The translations under genes were made by a program, and so were the position numbers. The notes under the pieces are model-generated. The model was given only the letters and a program-made list of their open reading frames with translations. It made no database searches and had not been told where the DNA came from. From Marchantia polymorpha subsp. ruderalis (taxonomy: Eukaryota; Streptophyta; Marchantiopsida; Marchantiales; Marchantiaceae), in contig AP031352.1 of NCBI GenBank assembly GCA_037833965.1, positions 5,932,501 through 5,996,500 on the forward strand: 64,000 nucleotides of DNA. The letters are read 5' to 3'. Of the stretch, positions 37,601-47,113 are shown piece by piece (position 1 is the stretch's first letter; each line of letters begins with the position of its first letter).

Positions 37601-39274
37601 TAGTTCTACAAAGCGAAGAAAAGTCGAAGTTGAAAGAAATCAATGGTTAAGAGTCCCTGGAAGGAGTAATAAGCAAGCTCAACTTATTGTTAGTGATGGT
37701 TTGATGTAAGAACACAATGTGAGAGTTCTAATTGAAATTGGAGCAACTGAGAGTTTTCTATTAAAGAGTGTTGCTTTGAAATTAAGTTTAATGTTGTTGA
37801 ATAACGTTAGTCAGGAAGTTGGGTTGTCAAATGGGCAAACTAAAGTAATAGAGACAGTACCACGGAGTGTAAGATTATCCAAAGGTAGATACAAGGAGAG
37901 CATTGAATGTAGAGTAATTTGTTTAGCTCGATACAAAACCATCTTTTGAATGCCATGGATGCAGCAATATAATTCGGACCTAGATTGGAAAGAAATGTGA
38001 TTACAATTAGTGATAGAAAAATCTATGGAGATAGAATTAGATCTTTGAATAGAAAATTTTCACTCTTTCTGATCGATAAAACATATATTTCTAAAGATGA
38101 TTTATATTTCCTTGAACTTATAAGATATAATGGGTCCACAAACAAACTTTACATCCCGAAGTCTTTGAATGACAGTTATATAGAGTAAAAAGATATTTTT
38201 GCAGATGATCTTCCTGCAGAATTATCAACAAAGAGACGAGTACATCACAAGATTAAGATGATATTTAGAAGTACATCAACTTGCAAAGCTCCATATCATT
38301 TGGCTTCAAACGAATTGGAAGAATGCAAAGCTCAAGTGGATGAGATATTGAGCAAGTGATTAATTTAATCAAGTGTTTCACCTTATGGAGCTACAGTGTT
38401 CTTTGTAAAGAAGTATGGATCCATGAAACTATGCATCGACTACCAAGGGTTGAATCAGCAAACGGTGGAAAAAAAAATATACATTATCTCATATAGATGA
38501 TTTGTTTGATCAACTTCAAATAGCAAAGTACTTCATCAAACTAGATTTGAGAAGCAATTACAATCAAATTCAAATTGAAAATGAAGATGTACACAAGAAA
38601 GCTTTTTGTACTAGATATGATCACTTTGAGTATGTAGTGATGCTTTTGGTTTCACTAATGTACTAGCTACATTCATGGGATTGATGAACAATATCTTTCG
38701 CCTTAATCTAGATAAATCTGTCGTTATTTTTCTAGATAATATATTGATGTATAGCAAAACTTTGAATGATTATAGAGTTCATTTAGGAAAAAAACTTCAA
38801 GTTTTGAAAGATAATCAACTGTATGCCAAAGTTTCAAAATGTGAATTTGGCAAATCAAAACTAAATATATTGGATCATAGAGTTACAGTCATAGTATTCC
38901 AAGTGATGAGTGAGAAGATAGATGTCATTCAAAAATGGACAACACATGAGTATCACACTTAGTTGAAGAATTTTCTAGTACTCATTGAAATTTATCGTAG
39001 ATTTGTGAAATGTTTTGCTCGCCTAACTTAGGCCTTGACTTCCATGTTAGGAAAAGGTCAAAAATGGAGATGGGCAACAGCTCAAAGTTAGATTTTTAAG
39101 CATTGAAATATGCTTTGTTACACACACCTATCTTCAAGTGGTATGATCATAACCGTTGGTTCTATCAAGTTGGTTACTAACGCATCAGGTACAACGATAG
39201 GTGACATACTTCAACAAGAATAGAAGTATGTATGGCATCTAGTTGCTTTCTATTCTCAAAAGTTGATGGCGGTA
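37600..39274 (+). pseudogene. pol remnant (5' part) of the old chromovirus
   Basis: Protease (37,719-37,949, with the active-site aspartate changed: IEIGATESF), RT (about 38,200-38,960, with FLDN where the young copy has FLDD) and the start of RNase H are recognisable. The text runs into the young element's insertion point at 39,274. Numerous stops and indels make it inactive. Confidence 0.9.
39270..39274. repeat. Target-site duplication, left copy
   Basis: CGGTA here matches CGGTA at 45,322-45,326 exactly. Five bases is the usual length for this superfamily. Confidence 0.97.
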
Positions 39275-39694
39275 TGTAACACTAGGGTTTAGAGAGAAGT
39301 TCACTTGAAGATAGAAACGTAAACTCTGAAGATGAGAGATACCAACAATGGTTCTCCTCTCCCTTATATAGCTCTCACCAACAAGTACAAGGTGATAAGA
39401 TCTAATCCCCACCATCCATACCACTCCTAGTGGATGGATGACGTGGCGGATAACCCTAACAAGCACACGGATCGCTGACGTGGCGCACCCAACTAACACA
39501 CTAACTAACACACTCAATCCTTACCTACAAGCACACGGATTGCTGACGTGGCACTGTCAACTAACACATCCACTCTGTACCTACCAAGTGCGCGGATCGC
39601 TGACGTGGCAGCTATGACTAGTGCACACTAAAGTATCTACATCAATATTCAGAGTAACCTCTACTTTAGTTCTAACTAACTAAAGATGGTTACA
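39275..39694 (-). repeat. 3' LTR of the young chromovirus
   Basis: 420 bp, bounded by TGTAAC and GTTACA. It matches the other LTR except at one base near its left edge (CACTTGAAG here, CACTCGAAG there). TGACGTGGC boxes start at 39,439, 39,476, 39,544 and 39,601. Confidence 0.97.
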
Positions 39695-39710
39695 AACCTC
39701 CCTCCTTTTA
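39695..39710 (-). promoter_or_regulatory. Polypurine tract (plus-strand primer)
   Basis: Minus-strand TAAAAGGAGGGAGGTT lies directly before the 3' LTR. The pol stop codon TAA forms its first three bases, so coding and priming sequences overlap. Confidence 0.9.
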
Positions 39711-42700
39711 AGATGCAACGTCCTCGTTGCACATACGTTCAAACTCCTGAACTATCAAAGGTGCATTTGCTAAATTTTTAACTGGTTCCCAAGTTGATTC
39801 ATACGATGGATAGCCTTTCCATTGAATCAAATACTCTACTTTGGGATATTTATGACCTCGAATACGTTTCTTGAGTATCTTTTCTACCTCAAACTCCTCA
39901 TGATCTGCTATCAAGGTTGGAAGAGGAGGTGGTGCTGGTTGGTTGGTGAATTGTTTTGGTCGTGGTACATGTTTTCGCAATCGTGACACATGAAATACTG
40001 GATGTATTTTCATATGTGACGGAAGTTCCAACTTGTATGACACTTCACCAACACGCTTCAAAACCAAAAATGGACCAATGAACCTAGGGTTTAACTTTGG
40101 TTTTCCTACAAGAGACAAATTCGTTGTAGATAACCAAACATGATCTCCAACCTCAAAAATCACTTCTCTACGATGAGCATCGGCATGCTGCTTTTGCCGA
40201 TTTTGAGCTATCACCAACTTCTCCTTGGCCTGATGTAGTCCTCGGTGAATATGCTTCACGAATTCGTTGACTACTGCAACTTTGGTCGAAACCTCCTCTC
40301 CTTTCGGAAGTCTCATCAAACTTGAAGGAGTTATCGGATGAGCTCCATACATAAGAAAAAATGGAGACACTTTTGTGGATGCATTAACAGAATTGTTATA
40401 TGCAAATTCCACAAGTGGCAAAAGGTTGTCCCACTCTTCTTGCTCTTCTAATGTGAATGCTCGTAGCATATCCTCTATGGTTCTATTTGCCCTCTCAGTT
40501 TGTCCATCAGTTTGAGGGTGATAGGCCGTTGACATTGCTAGTTTTGTTTTGAAAAAACTAAACAAAGTTTTCCAAAATAAACTAGTGAAGTGAGTACCTC
40601 TATCCGTGATTAACACTTTGCTTAAGCCATGATTCACAAAAACTGCATCTAGATACAATTGAGCTAGTTGTGGAGCTGTTACTGTTTTTGTGGTTGGCCT
40701 GATATGAATCATCTTGCTCAATTTGTCCACAAAAACCACCACTGAATCATGTCCTAACGAAGTCCTTGGTAACTCACATACAAGATCCATGGTGACATGT
40801 TCCCACCGCTGTTCGGGAATAGGAAGAGGTTGTAATAAACCCGCTGGTTTTTGATTACTTGCCTTGTTTTGTTGACAAGCAACACAACTTCGAACGTAAG
40901 ACTCCACATCCTCAAGTATTTTGGGCCAATAGTACACTCGTTGTATACTCTCCACGGTTTTCTCCACTCCCACATGACCTGCAATGGCTGTATCATGATT
41001 TTCTGCCAAAATCATTGTGCGCAAATCGTGATCTTGTGGAATCCATATACACTGATTGTAAAACGCCAAACCTCGAGATTTCTCTGCCTTTCCAGTTTGT
41101 AGTGCTCGAGTGATCTCTCCATCCTCCTTTGTGGCTTGTGACATCTTGCTCCACCAATCCGCCTGAATTTTCACTTCTGCAACATGATTCAAACAAGGCA
41201 TGCGTGTGAGAGCATCTGCAAGTTGCTTCTTTCCCTCCACGTACACAATCTTCATGTTGAAGCGTTGACGCCACTCTGCCCATCGAATTTGTCGTTTGGA
41301 CAGATCCTTCTGAGTTTCCAAATAAACCAAGGGTTTATGATCAGTCTCCACCACAAACTCCTTATCACCCAAATAATGCTTCCAATGTTTGGTTGCCAAC
41401 ACGATAGCTAACTCCTCCCGTTCTGTCGTGTGATAATTTTGTTCCGCCGCCACCAACTTTCGAGAATAGAAAGCAACTGGATGCCATCCATCCTCCCATT
41501 CTTGTTGAAGTATGCCACCTACTGTTGTACCTGATGCGTCAGTGGCCAACTTGATAGAACGGTTAGGATCATACCACTTGAGAATAGGTGCGTGTAACAA
41601 AGCATCTTTCAATGCTTGAAAAGCTAACTCTTGAGCTATTCCCCATCTCCACTTCTGACCTTTCCCTAACATGGAAGTTAAGGCCTGAGCTAGTCGAGCA
41701 AAACCTTTCACAAATCTACGATAGAATCCAGTGAGCCCTAGAAAACTCTTCAATTGAGTTTGATCCTCAGGTGCTATCCATTTCTGAATGGCATCTATCT
41801 TCTCACTCATCACTTGGATTCCTGTAGCTGTAACTCTATGACCCAAGTAATCTACTTCTGACTTGCCAAATTCACATTTTGAAGCTTTGGCATACAATTG
41901 ATTGTCTCTTAAAACTTGAAGTACCTCTCGTAAATGACTTCTATGATCACTCAAAGTTTTGCTATACACCAATATATCATCTAGAAAAACAATGACAGAT
42001 TTATCTAGATAAGGGCGAAAGATATCGTTCATCAATCCCATGAATGTAGCTGGTGCATTAGTGAGACCAAAAGGCATCACCAGATACTCAAAGTGTCCAT
42101 ACCTAGTACGAAAAGCTGTCTTGTGAACATCTTCATCTGCAATTCGAATTTGATTGTAGCCGCTTCTCAAATCTAGCTTGGTGAAGTACTTCGCTCCTTG
42201 AAGTTGATCAAACAAATCATCCATACGAGGTAATGGATATTTGTTTTTCACCGTTTGCTGATTCAACCCGCGATAATCGATACATAGTCTCATGGATCCA
42301 TCCTTCTTCTTCACAAAGAGTACTGGAGCTCCATAAGGTGAAACACTTGGCTGAATGAATCCCTTGCTCAACATCTCCTCCACTTGTGCTTTGCATTCTT
42401 CCAATTCGTTTGGAGCCAAACGATATGGAGCTTTGCAAGTTGGTGTACTTCCAGGTATCACCTCAATCTTGTGATCAACTCGCCTCTTTGGTGGTAATCC
42501 TGCAGGTAGATCATCTGGAAAAACATCTTTATACTCCATAAAAATGTCGTTCAAGGACTCCGGGATGTAAGGTTTGTCCGTGGACCCAATATCTCTTATA
42601 AGTCCAAGGAAACATACATCATCTCTAGAAATGGATGCTGTACCCATCACAAAGAGGGGTAAATTCCTATTCTGAGATCTAATTCTATCTCCATAGATCT

Positions 42701-43136
42701 TCCATCCACTACTTGTAATCACTTTTCTTCTCCAATCTACCTTCGGATTATATTGTTCCATCCATGGCATTCCAAGGATGACATCATACCGAGCTAAACG
42801 AATTACTCTCCATTCAATGCTCTCCTTGTATCTACCTATGGATAATTCTACACTCCGTGGTAGTGTTTCTATCACTTCAGTTTGCCCGTTTGGCAATTCA
42901 ACTTCTTCACTCACGTCCTTCATCAACATCAAACCTAACTTCATAGCAACACTCCTTGATAGAAAATTCTCAGTTGCTCCAGGATCAATTAAAACTCTCA
43001 CCTTGTGTACTTCCATGAAACCATCAGTGACAATGAGTTGAACTTGCTTCTTACTCCTTCCATGAGCTCCCAACCATTGCTTTCTTCCAACCTCGCCTTT
43101 TCTTCGCTTTGTAGAACCAGTAAGGCCGCGAGGCAA
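39708..43136 (-). CDS. pol: Chromovirus Pol polyprotein (PR-RT-RH-INT-chromodomain)
   Basis: The open frame gives 1,142 residues counted from a TTG at 43,136, but the frame is open further upstream into gag. There is no ATG near its 5' end, so it is probably made by frameshifting from gag. Domains by residue: protease near 51 ([10 protein letters not shown]), reverse transcriptase about 235-410 (LDLRSGY; catalytic FLDD at 385-387), RNase H about 527-645 (Asp533, Glu572, Asp599, Asp641), and integrase zinc finger 714-754 (His714, His721, Cys751, Cys754). The integrase core has Asp784, Asp845 and Glu881, followed by a GPF/Y module near 1,021 and a chromodomain 1,082-1,134 (EFEVEKIL, then YLIQWKGY and TWEP). 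All catalytic residues expected are present. The chromodomain probably steers insertion to methylated-histone chromatin; this is known for relatives and inferred here. Confidence 0.97.
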   Translation of the reverse strand: MPRGLTGSTKRRKGEVGRKQWLGAHGRSKKQVQLIVTDGFMEVHKVRVLIDPGATENFLSRSVAMKLGLMLMKDVSEEVELPNGQTEVIETLPRSVELSIGRYKESIEWRVIRLARYDVILGMPWMEQYNPKVDWRRKVITSSGWKIYGDRIRSQNRNLPLFVMGTASISRDDVCFLGLIRDIGSTDKPYIPESLNDIFMEYKDVFPDDLPAGLPPKRRVDHKIEVIPGSTPTCKAPYRLAPNELEECKAQVEEMLSKGFIQPSVSPYGAPVLFVKKKDGSMRLCIDYRGLNQQTVKNKYPLPRMDDLFDQLQGAKYFTKLDLRSGYNQIRIADEDVHKTAFRTRYGHFEYLVMPFGLTNAPATFMGLMNDIFRPYLDKSVIVFLDDILVYSKTLSDHRSHLREVLQVLRDNQLYAKASKCEFGKSEVDYLGHRVTATGIQVMSEKIDAIQKWIAPEDQTQLKSFLGLTGFYRRFVKGFARLAQALTSMLGKGQKWRWGIAQELAFQALKDALLHAPILKWYDPNRSIKLATDASGTTVGGILQQEWEDGWHPVAFYSRKLVAAEQNYHTTEREELAIVLATKHWKHYLGDKEFVVETDHKPLVYLETQKDLSKRQIRWAEWRQRFNMKIVYVEGKKQLADALTRMPCLNHVAEVKIQADWWSKMSQATKEDGEITRALQTGKAEKSRGLAFYNQCIWIPQDHDLRTMILAENHDTAIAGHVGVEKTVESIQRVYYWPKILEDVESYVRSCVACQQNKASNQKPAGLLQPLPIPEQRWEHVTMDLVCELPRTSLGHDSVVVFVDKLSKMIHIRPTTKTVTAPQLAQLYLDAVFVNHGLSKVLITDRGTHFTSLFWKTLFSFFKTKLAMSTAYHPQTDGQTERANRTIEDMLRAFTLEEQEEWDNLLPLVEFAYNNSVNASTKVSPFFLMYGAHPITPSSLMRLPKGEEVSTKVAVVNEFVKHIHRGLHQAKEKLVIAQNRQKQHADAHRREVIFEVGDHVWLSTTNLSLVGKPKLNPRFIGPFLVLKRVGEVSYKLELPSHMKIHPVFHVSRLRKHVPRPKQFTNQPAPPPLPTLIADHEEFEVEKILKKRIRGHKYPKVEYLIQWKGYPSYESTWEPVKNLANAPLIVQEFERMCNEDVAS

Positions 43137-43160
43137 GATTACTGGTGATCTTCGTTTCCC
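43116..43160 (-). promoter_or_regulatory. Programmed -1 frameshift signal between gag and pol
   Basis: On the minus strand the gag codons TCG GGA AAC contain the heptamer GGGAAAC (43,160-43,154) in the correct X-XXY-YYZ register. A 7-nt spacer (43,153-43,147) is followed by a perfect 8-bp stem, ACCAGTAA (43,146-43,139) pairing with TTACTGGT (43,123-43,116), around a 15-nt loop. The gag stop lies inside the stem. Slipping back one base enters exactly the open pol frame. Confidence 0.85.
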
Positions 43161-44287
43161 GAAACTGCTTCCTCCACCTCTTCATACTCTATCCCCTCCA
43201 TATTGTTGAACGGTCGTCGCTGCATGGGCCGTCCTCCTTGTTGTGTCGGCCGAACTCGACAAAACTTGGCTATGTGACCCATTCGTCCACATGCATAGCA
43301 TTGGCGATTGTCACGAACTCCAGCTCCTCCTCGAACCATTCCATTATTTGCATAACCTTCTTGCAAATTTGGAACTCCTGGTTGCCTAATCTCACCTCCA
43401 AATCTTGGTGGTGGTCCTCTTGTTGGTGCAAAACCTTCTCTACGTCGAAGGTTTCCCAACTCCATTGATGTTGGACCAGATGGATCTCTAAAATTGCTCA
43501 CTGGCTCACCGTGTGTGACACCAAAAGCACCTGAAATTCGTTGAGCAATTGCGATTGCTTCATTCACAGTAGATGGATTGCTTACCATCACCTCCTTTCG
43601 AATTCGATCTTTCAAGCCTCGTTTGAACACGTCCAAGGCTTCAGCTCCACTCATATCTATGATAGATACTTGAAGATCACGAAATTCTTCAATGTACTCA
43701 TGAATACCTCCTTTCTGCTTCAGATCCCACAACTTCATTCTTGCAGTTTGAAGAGAATCCACCGCTTGAAAATTTTGCAGAAGTCCTTCCTGCATTCCAC
43801 TCCACGAAATGGTAGCACCTCGTTCTGAAAGCATTCTCTCCCATGTTGTGTACCATGTGAGAGCCTTATCCGTAAGATAAGATCTCATGAACATTCCTGC
43901 AATATAATCAGAAACATGAAAATGGGATAAATGAATATTCATCCTCATAATCCATCCCTCTAACACTCCCATTGCTCTACTCCCTTTGTAAGCTTCCACC
44001 TTACAGGATTTTCCCATTCGAAGCAAAAGATTTGCTTGATCTTCAATCTCTTGAAGACGTCTCCTATTTGCCTCTGCTGCATCAATAGGAGTTGGTTCTG
44101 GCTGAACTTGAGGTTCAACTTCCATCTCTCCAACTCTCTCTCTCTCTACTTTCTCACTCTCTAATGCAAAGATTTTATCTTCCATGGCTTGCTGCTTGGT
44201 ATGCCCATCTACTATCGCTTTTCTCAACTCCTTCATCTCTGCCATGATTGCATTGAGAACCTCACCCATATCAATTGATGTTCCCAT
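43139..44287 (-). CDS. gag: Chromovirus Gag
   Basis: 382 residues from an ATG 17 nt after the leader ORF B stop. Residues 1-60 are helical and charged, probably coiled-coil. Residues 95-250 match the retrotransposon gag (capsid-like) fold pattern (ALTWYTTW at 142; the LWDLKQ and EYIEEFRDL segments). A basic Gly/Arg/Pro-rich stretch leads to a CCHC zinc knuckle (Cys330, Cys333, His338, Cys343) for RNA binding. Gag would assemble the cytoplasmic particle that packages the element RNA. It ends in TAA just downstream of a slippery site and overlaps pol in the -1 frame. Confidence 0.96.
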   Translation of the reverse strand: MGTSIDMGEVLNAIMAEMKELRKAIVDGHTKQQAMEDKIFALESEKVERERVGEMEVEPQVQPEPTPIDAAEANRRRLQEIEDQANLLLRMGKSCKVEAYKGSRAMGVLEGWIMRMNIHLSHFHVSDYIAGMFMRSYLTDKALTWYTTWERMLSERGATISWSGMQEGLLQNFQAVDSLQTARMKLWDLKQKGGIHEYIEEFRDLQVSIIDMSGAEALDVFKRGLKDRIRKEVMVSNPSTVNEAIAIAQRISGAFGVTHGEPVSNFRDPSGPTSMELGNLRRREGFAPTRGPPPRFGGEIRQPGVPNLQEGYANNGMVRGGAGVRDNRQCYACGRMGHIAKFCRVRPTQQGGRPMQRRPFNNMEGIEYEEVEEAVSGNEDHQ

Positions 44288-44304
44288 GCTTTTTCACACT
44301 CCCT

Positions 44305-44511
44305 CTAATACAAAGTGAGTATAATCACTATGTGACCTCTCAACAAAGGAGTCACAAAAGGTGCAGGTGACTCTATCACAGCTCTATAGTACTCCTCTCC
44401 ATAATTCCTCACAAGAAAATCTCTCCATATCCTCTTCTGTCTATATACTGTTCTAATCTCTACATAAGTGCTGAATCGAACCGGGACAGGTGGTTCGCGA
44501 TTCAAATCCAT
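44305..44511 (-). CDS. Leader ORF B, small protein of unknown function
   Basis: The frame from the ATG at 44,511 gives 68 residues; an in-frame ATG at 44,559 would add 16. It lies between ORF A (8 nt upstream) and gag (17 nt downstream). It contains WRDFLVRNYGEEY, then V-I-E-S and spaced prolines (FVTPLL), and ends TLY. It aligns with ORF A over 38 positions with 11 identities and matching aromatic/acidic positions, so the two are diverged tandem copies. The C-terminal 46 codons are also open in the old element. There is no signal peptide. I know no family with this pattern. It may be an accessory protein, or a translated leader that tunes gag initiation. Confidence 0.6.
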   Translation of the reverse strand: MDLNREPPVPVRFSTYVEIRTVYRQKRIWRDFLVRNYGEEYYRAVIESPAPFVTPLLRGHIVIILTLY

Positions 44512-44518
44512 GAAACAA

Positions 44519-44737
44519 TCAGTATAGAATGTATATAGTACAATCCCAAGTCTCTCCATAAGTAACTATTGGAAGAATCAGTGGCACTCTTGACTCCATC
44601 ACTCTAGTCATAAAATCTGCACCCCAACAAGCCACAAGGTACATCCGAAAATGATGTTTCTCCATGCAACGAAGGTGAATATCGAATAGGTTAGGAATTG
44701 GCCAGTGCGGTACTGGATTCCTGTCAATCCCGTCCAT
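44519..44737 (-). CDS. Leader ORF A, small protein of unknown function, paralogue of ORF B
   Basis: The frame gives 72 residues from the ATG at 44,737 (the open frame reaches up to 44,767 with a GTG). It starts MDGIDRNPVP, comparable with MDLNREPPVP in ORF B, and carries FRMYLVACWGADF, then V-M-E-S and spaced prolines (LILPIV), ending YILY. ORF A stops at 44,519 and ORF B starts at 44,511, giving a tight pair. The first ATG lies about 150 nt after the primer site. Neither ORF resembles gag, and the function is unknown. Confidence 0.58.
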   Translation of the reverse strand: MDGIDRNPVPHWPIPNLFDIHLRCMEKHHFRMYLVACWGADFMTRVMESRVPLILPIVTYGETWDCTIYILY

Positions 44738-44888
44738 ATCTGCAAAAACACAATGCCCCCCTTCCACCTCTCTCTACATGTAGATGAATGACCTCTGCCA
44801 GCCTCTATACACTCTCAAGACTACACTCCATCATCACTCACTTGCTATTCCATGAGGGGTAATCCACACTCAAGGAAAGAGCAAGGTC

Positions 44889-44900
44889 GCTCTGATACCA
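44889..44900 (-). promoter_or_regulatory. Primer-binding site for initiator Met tRNA
   Basis: Minus-strand TGGTATCAGAGC, one base after the 5' LTR, is the standard plant sequence complementary to the 3' end of tRNA-iMet. It fixes the direction of the element and the 5' LTR boundary. Confidence 0.95.
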
Positions 44901-44988
44901 TTGTAACACTAGGGTTTAGAGAGAAGTTCACTCGAAGATAGAAACGTAAACTCTGAAGATGAGAGATACCAACAATGGTTCTCCTCTC

Positions 44989-44998
44989 CCTTATATAG
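44989..44998 (-). promoter_or_regulatory. TATA box of the young chromovirus
   Basis: Minus-strand CTATATAAGG lies about 325 nt into the 5' LTR and about 70 nt downstream of the last bZIP-type box. The transcript would start shortly after it, leaving roughly 60 nt of R/U5. Confidence 0.75.
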
Positions 44999-45065
44999 CT
45001 CTCACCAACAAGTACAAGGTGATAAGATCTAATCCCCACCATCCATACCACTCCTAGTGGATGGA

Positions 45066-45236
45066 TGACGTGGCGGATAACCCTAACAAGCACACGGATC
45101 GCTGACGTGGCGCACCCAACTAACACACTAACTAACACACTCAATCCTTACCTACAAGCACACGGATTGCTGACGTGGCACTGTCAACTAACACATCCAC
45201 TCTGTACCTACCAAGTGCGCGGATCGCTGACGTGGC
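45066..45236 (-). promoter_or_regulatory. Array of four TGACGTGGC boxes in the LTR
   Basis: Exact copies of TGACGTGGC start at 45,066, 45,103, 45,171 and 45,228, three of them within imperfect repeats of a longer unit (CACGGATCGCTGACGTGGC and variants). ACGTGGC is the core of abscisic-acid response elements, and TGACGTGG is a C/G-box hybrid bound by plant bZIP factors. All lie upstream of the TATA box in U3. Confidence 0.8.
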
Positions 45237-45321
45237 AGCTATGACTAGTGCACACTAAAGTATCTACATCAATATTCAGAGTAACCTCTACTTTAGTTCT
45301 AACTAACTAAAGATGGTTACA

Positions 45322-45326
45322 CGGTA
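45322..45326. repeat. Target-site duplication, right copy
   Basis: Exact copy of 39,270-39,274. The old chromovirus RNase H text resumes directly after it. Confidence 0.97.
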
Positions 45327-46711
45327 GAATGAAATTATCATATGACTGTACGGAAGGAGTTAGCCATTGTGTTGCCAATCAAACATTGGAATCATTATTA
45401 GGATGATAAGTCATGACATAGCCATTGCAGGTCATGTGACAGTGAAGAAAACTGTGGAGAGCATACAACGAGTGTAATATTGGCCCAAAATACGTAAGGA
45501 TGTATGGTCTTATGTTCAAAATTGTGTAGTTTGTCAACAAAACAAGGTAAGTAACCAGAAACTAAAGGGTTTATTATAGCCTCTTACTATTTTTGAACAA
45601 CGGTGGGAACATGTTATCATGGATCTTGTAGGTGAGTTACCAAAAACTTTGTTAGGATATGATTCAATGGTGGTTTTTGTGGACAAATTATGCAAGATGA
45701 TTCACATCAAGCCAACCACAAAAAAGTTAAAAGCTCCACAACTAGCTTAATTGTATATAGATGCAATCTTGGTGAATCATGGCTTAAGCAAAGTTTTAAT
45801 CAAAGATAGAGATATTCACTTCACTCCTTGATTTTGGAAAACTTTGTTTAGTTTTTTCAAAATAAAACTAGCAATGTCAACAGCCTATGATACTTAAACT
45901 AATGTACAAACGAAAAGACAAATAGAACCATAAAGGATATACTACGAGCATTCATATTAGAAAAGCAAGAAGAGTGGGACAACCTTTTGCCACTTGTGGA
46001 TGCATATAACAATTCATGTTAATGTATCCACAAAAGAGTCTCCATTTTACCTCATGTTTGGAGCTCATCCTATAACTTCTTGAAGTTTGATACGACTTGC
46101 GAAAGGATAGGAGTTTTCGACCAAAGTTGTAGCAGTCAACGAGTTTATGGAGCATATTCACCGAGGATTACATCAGGCTAAGGAAAAGTTTATGGTAGCT
46201 CAATATCGGCAAAAACAACATGTCGATGCTCATCATAAAGAAGTGGTTTTTGAGGTAGAATATCATGTTTGGTCATCTACAATGAGTTTGTCTTTTATAT
46301 GAACACCAAAGTTGAATTATATGTTCATTAAAACAATTTTTATTTTGAAGCGTGTTGGTGAAGTGTGATACAAGTTGGAACTTCCGTCACATATGAAAAT
46401 ATATCCAGTATTTCATGTGTCACGATTGCAAAACATGTACCACGACCAAAACAATTCACCAACCAACAAACACCACATCCTCTTCCAACCTTCATAGTAG
46501 ATCATGAGGAGCTTGAGGTAGAAAAGATACTCAAGAAACGTATTCGAGGTCATAAATATCACAAAGTATAGTATTTAATTTTATGGAAAGTCTATTCATC
46601 ACACAAATCAACTTGGAAACTAGTTAAAAATTTAACAAATGCACCTTTGATAGTTCAAGAGTTTGAACTTAAGATGCAACGAGAACGTTGCATCTTAAAT
46701 GGAAGAAGGTT
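45327..46711 (+). pseudogene. pol remnant (3' part) of the old chromovirus
   Basis: The sequence resumes RNase H after the inner insertion and jumps across a deletion near 45,405 into the integrase zinc finger (AIAGHV, then ESIQRV). It continues through the integrase core to the chromodomain ([16 protein letters not shown] near 46,520). Stops and frameshifts are frequent. It ends at a decayed polypurine tract just before the 3' LTR. Confidence 0.9.
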
Positions 46712-47113
46712 TGTAACCATCTTTAGTTAGTTAAAACTAAAGTAGAAGTTATTCTAAATGTTGATATATATACTTTAGCGTGCACTAATCATAATTTTCA
46801 CGTCAACAATCCGCGCGCTTAGTAGGTAGATAGTAGATGTGTTAGTTCACAATTTCACGTCAGCCATCCGTATGTTTGTTATGTAAGGATTGAGTGTGTT
46901 AGTTTGGAGCGCCATATCAGCAATATGTTTGCTTGTTAGGGCTATCTATCACGTCATCCATCTACTAGGAGTGGTATGGATGATGGGAATAAGATCTTAT
47001 CTCCTTGTTGATGAGAGTTATATAAGGGAGAAAAGAACCATTGTTGATATCTCTCATCTTTAGAATTTACGTTTCCATCTTCGAGTGAACTTCTTTTTAA
47101 ATCTAATCTTACA
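46712..47113 (+). repeat. 3' LTR of the old chromovirus
   Basis: About 402 bp, starting TGTAACC and ending CTTACA. It aligns with the 5' LTR at 35,480 with many substitutions and small deletions, so the old element is much older than the inner one. Confidence 0.9.

Larger units (their letters stand above)
39275..45321 (-). mobile_element. Inner layer: young, apparently complete Ty3/gypsy chromovirus
   Basis: This is a 6,047-bp element on the minus strand, flanked by a perfect CGGTA duplication (39,270-39,274 and 45,322-45,326). In transcript order it has a 5' LTR (45,321-44,902), a tRNA-iMet primer site, leader ORFs A and B, gag, pol with a chromodomain, a polypurine tract, and a 3' LTR (39,694-39,275). 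The LTRs are both 420 bp and differ by one base by my reading. Gag and pol are open throughout, so it may be autonomous. Among plant gypsy elements, a C-terminal chromodomain with a separate gag frame suggests a chromovirus outside the usual single-ORF angiosperm groups. That placement is inference. Confidence 0.97.
44902..45321 (-). repeat. 5' LTR of the young chromovirus
   Basis: 420 bp, bounded by TGTAAC and GTTACA. It carries the element promoter, with four TGACGTGGC boxes and a TATA box on the transcript side. It is essentially identical to the 3' LTR. Confidence 0.97.
35480..47113 (+). mobile_element. Middle layer: old Ty3/gypsy chromovirus, disrupted
   Basis: The old element has a 5' LTR (35,480-35,900), decayed gag and pol, and a 3' LTR (46,712-47,113), all on the plus strand. 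It is interrupted at 39,274/45,322 by a younger copy of the same family. Target duplication: TAAAT (35,475-35,479) against TAAAC (47,114-47,118), so one base has changed. Stops and frameshifts occur throughout. A stretch of about 120 codons between RNase H and the integrase zinc finger is missing near 45,405, and the first 25 or so gag codons are missing near 36,487. Confidence 0.93.

Noticed and set aside
43134-43136. TTG as a true start codon for pol
   Set aside because: The pol frame is open upstream of it into gag and the slippery signal lies just upstream, so independent initiation there is not needed.
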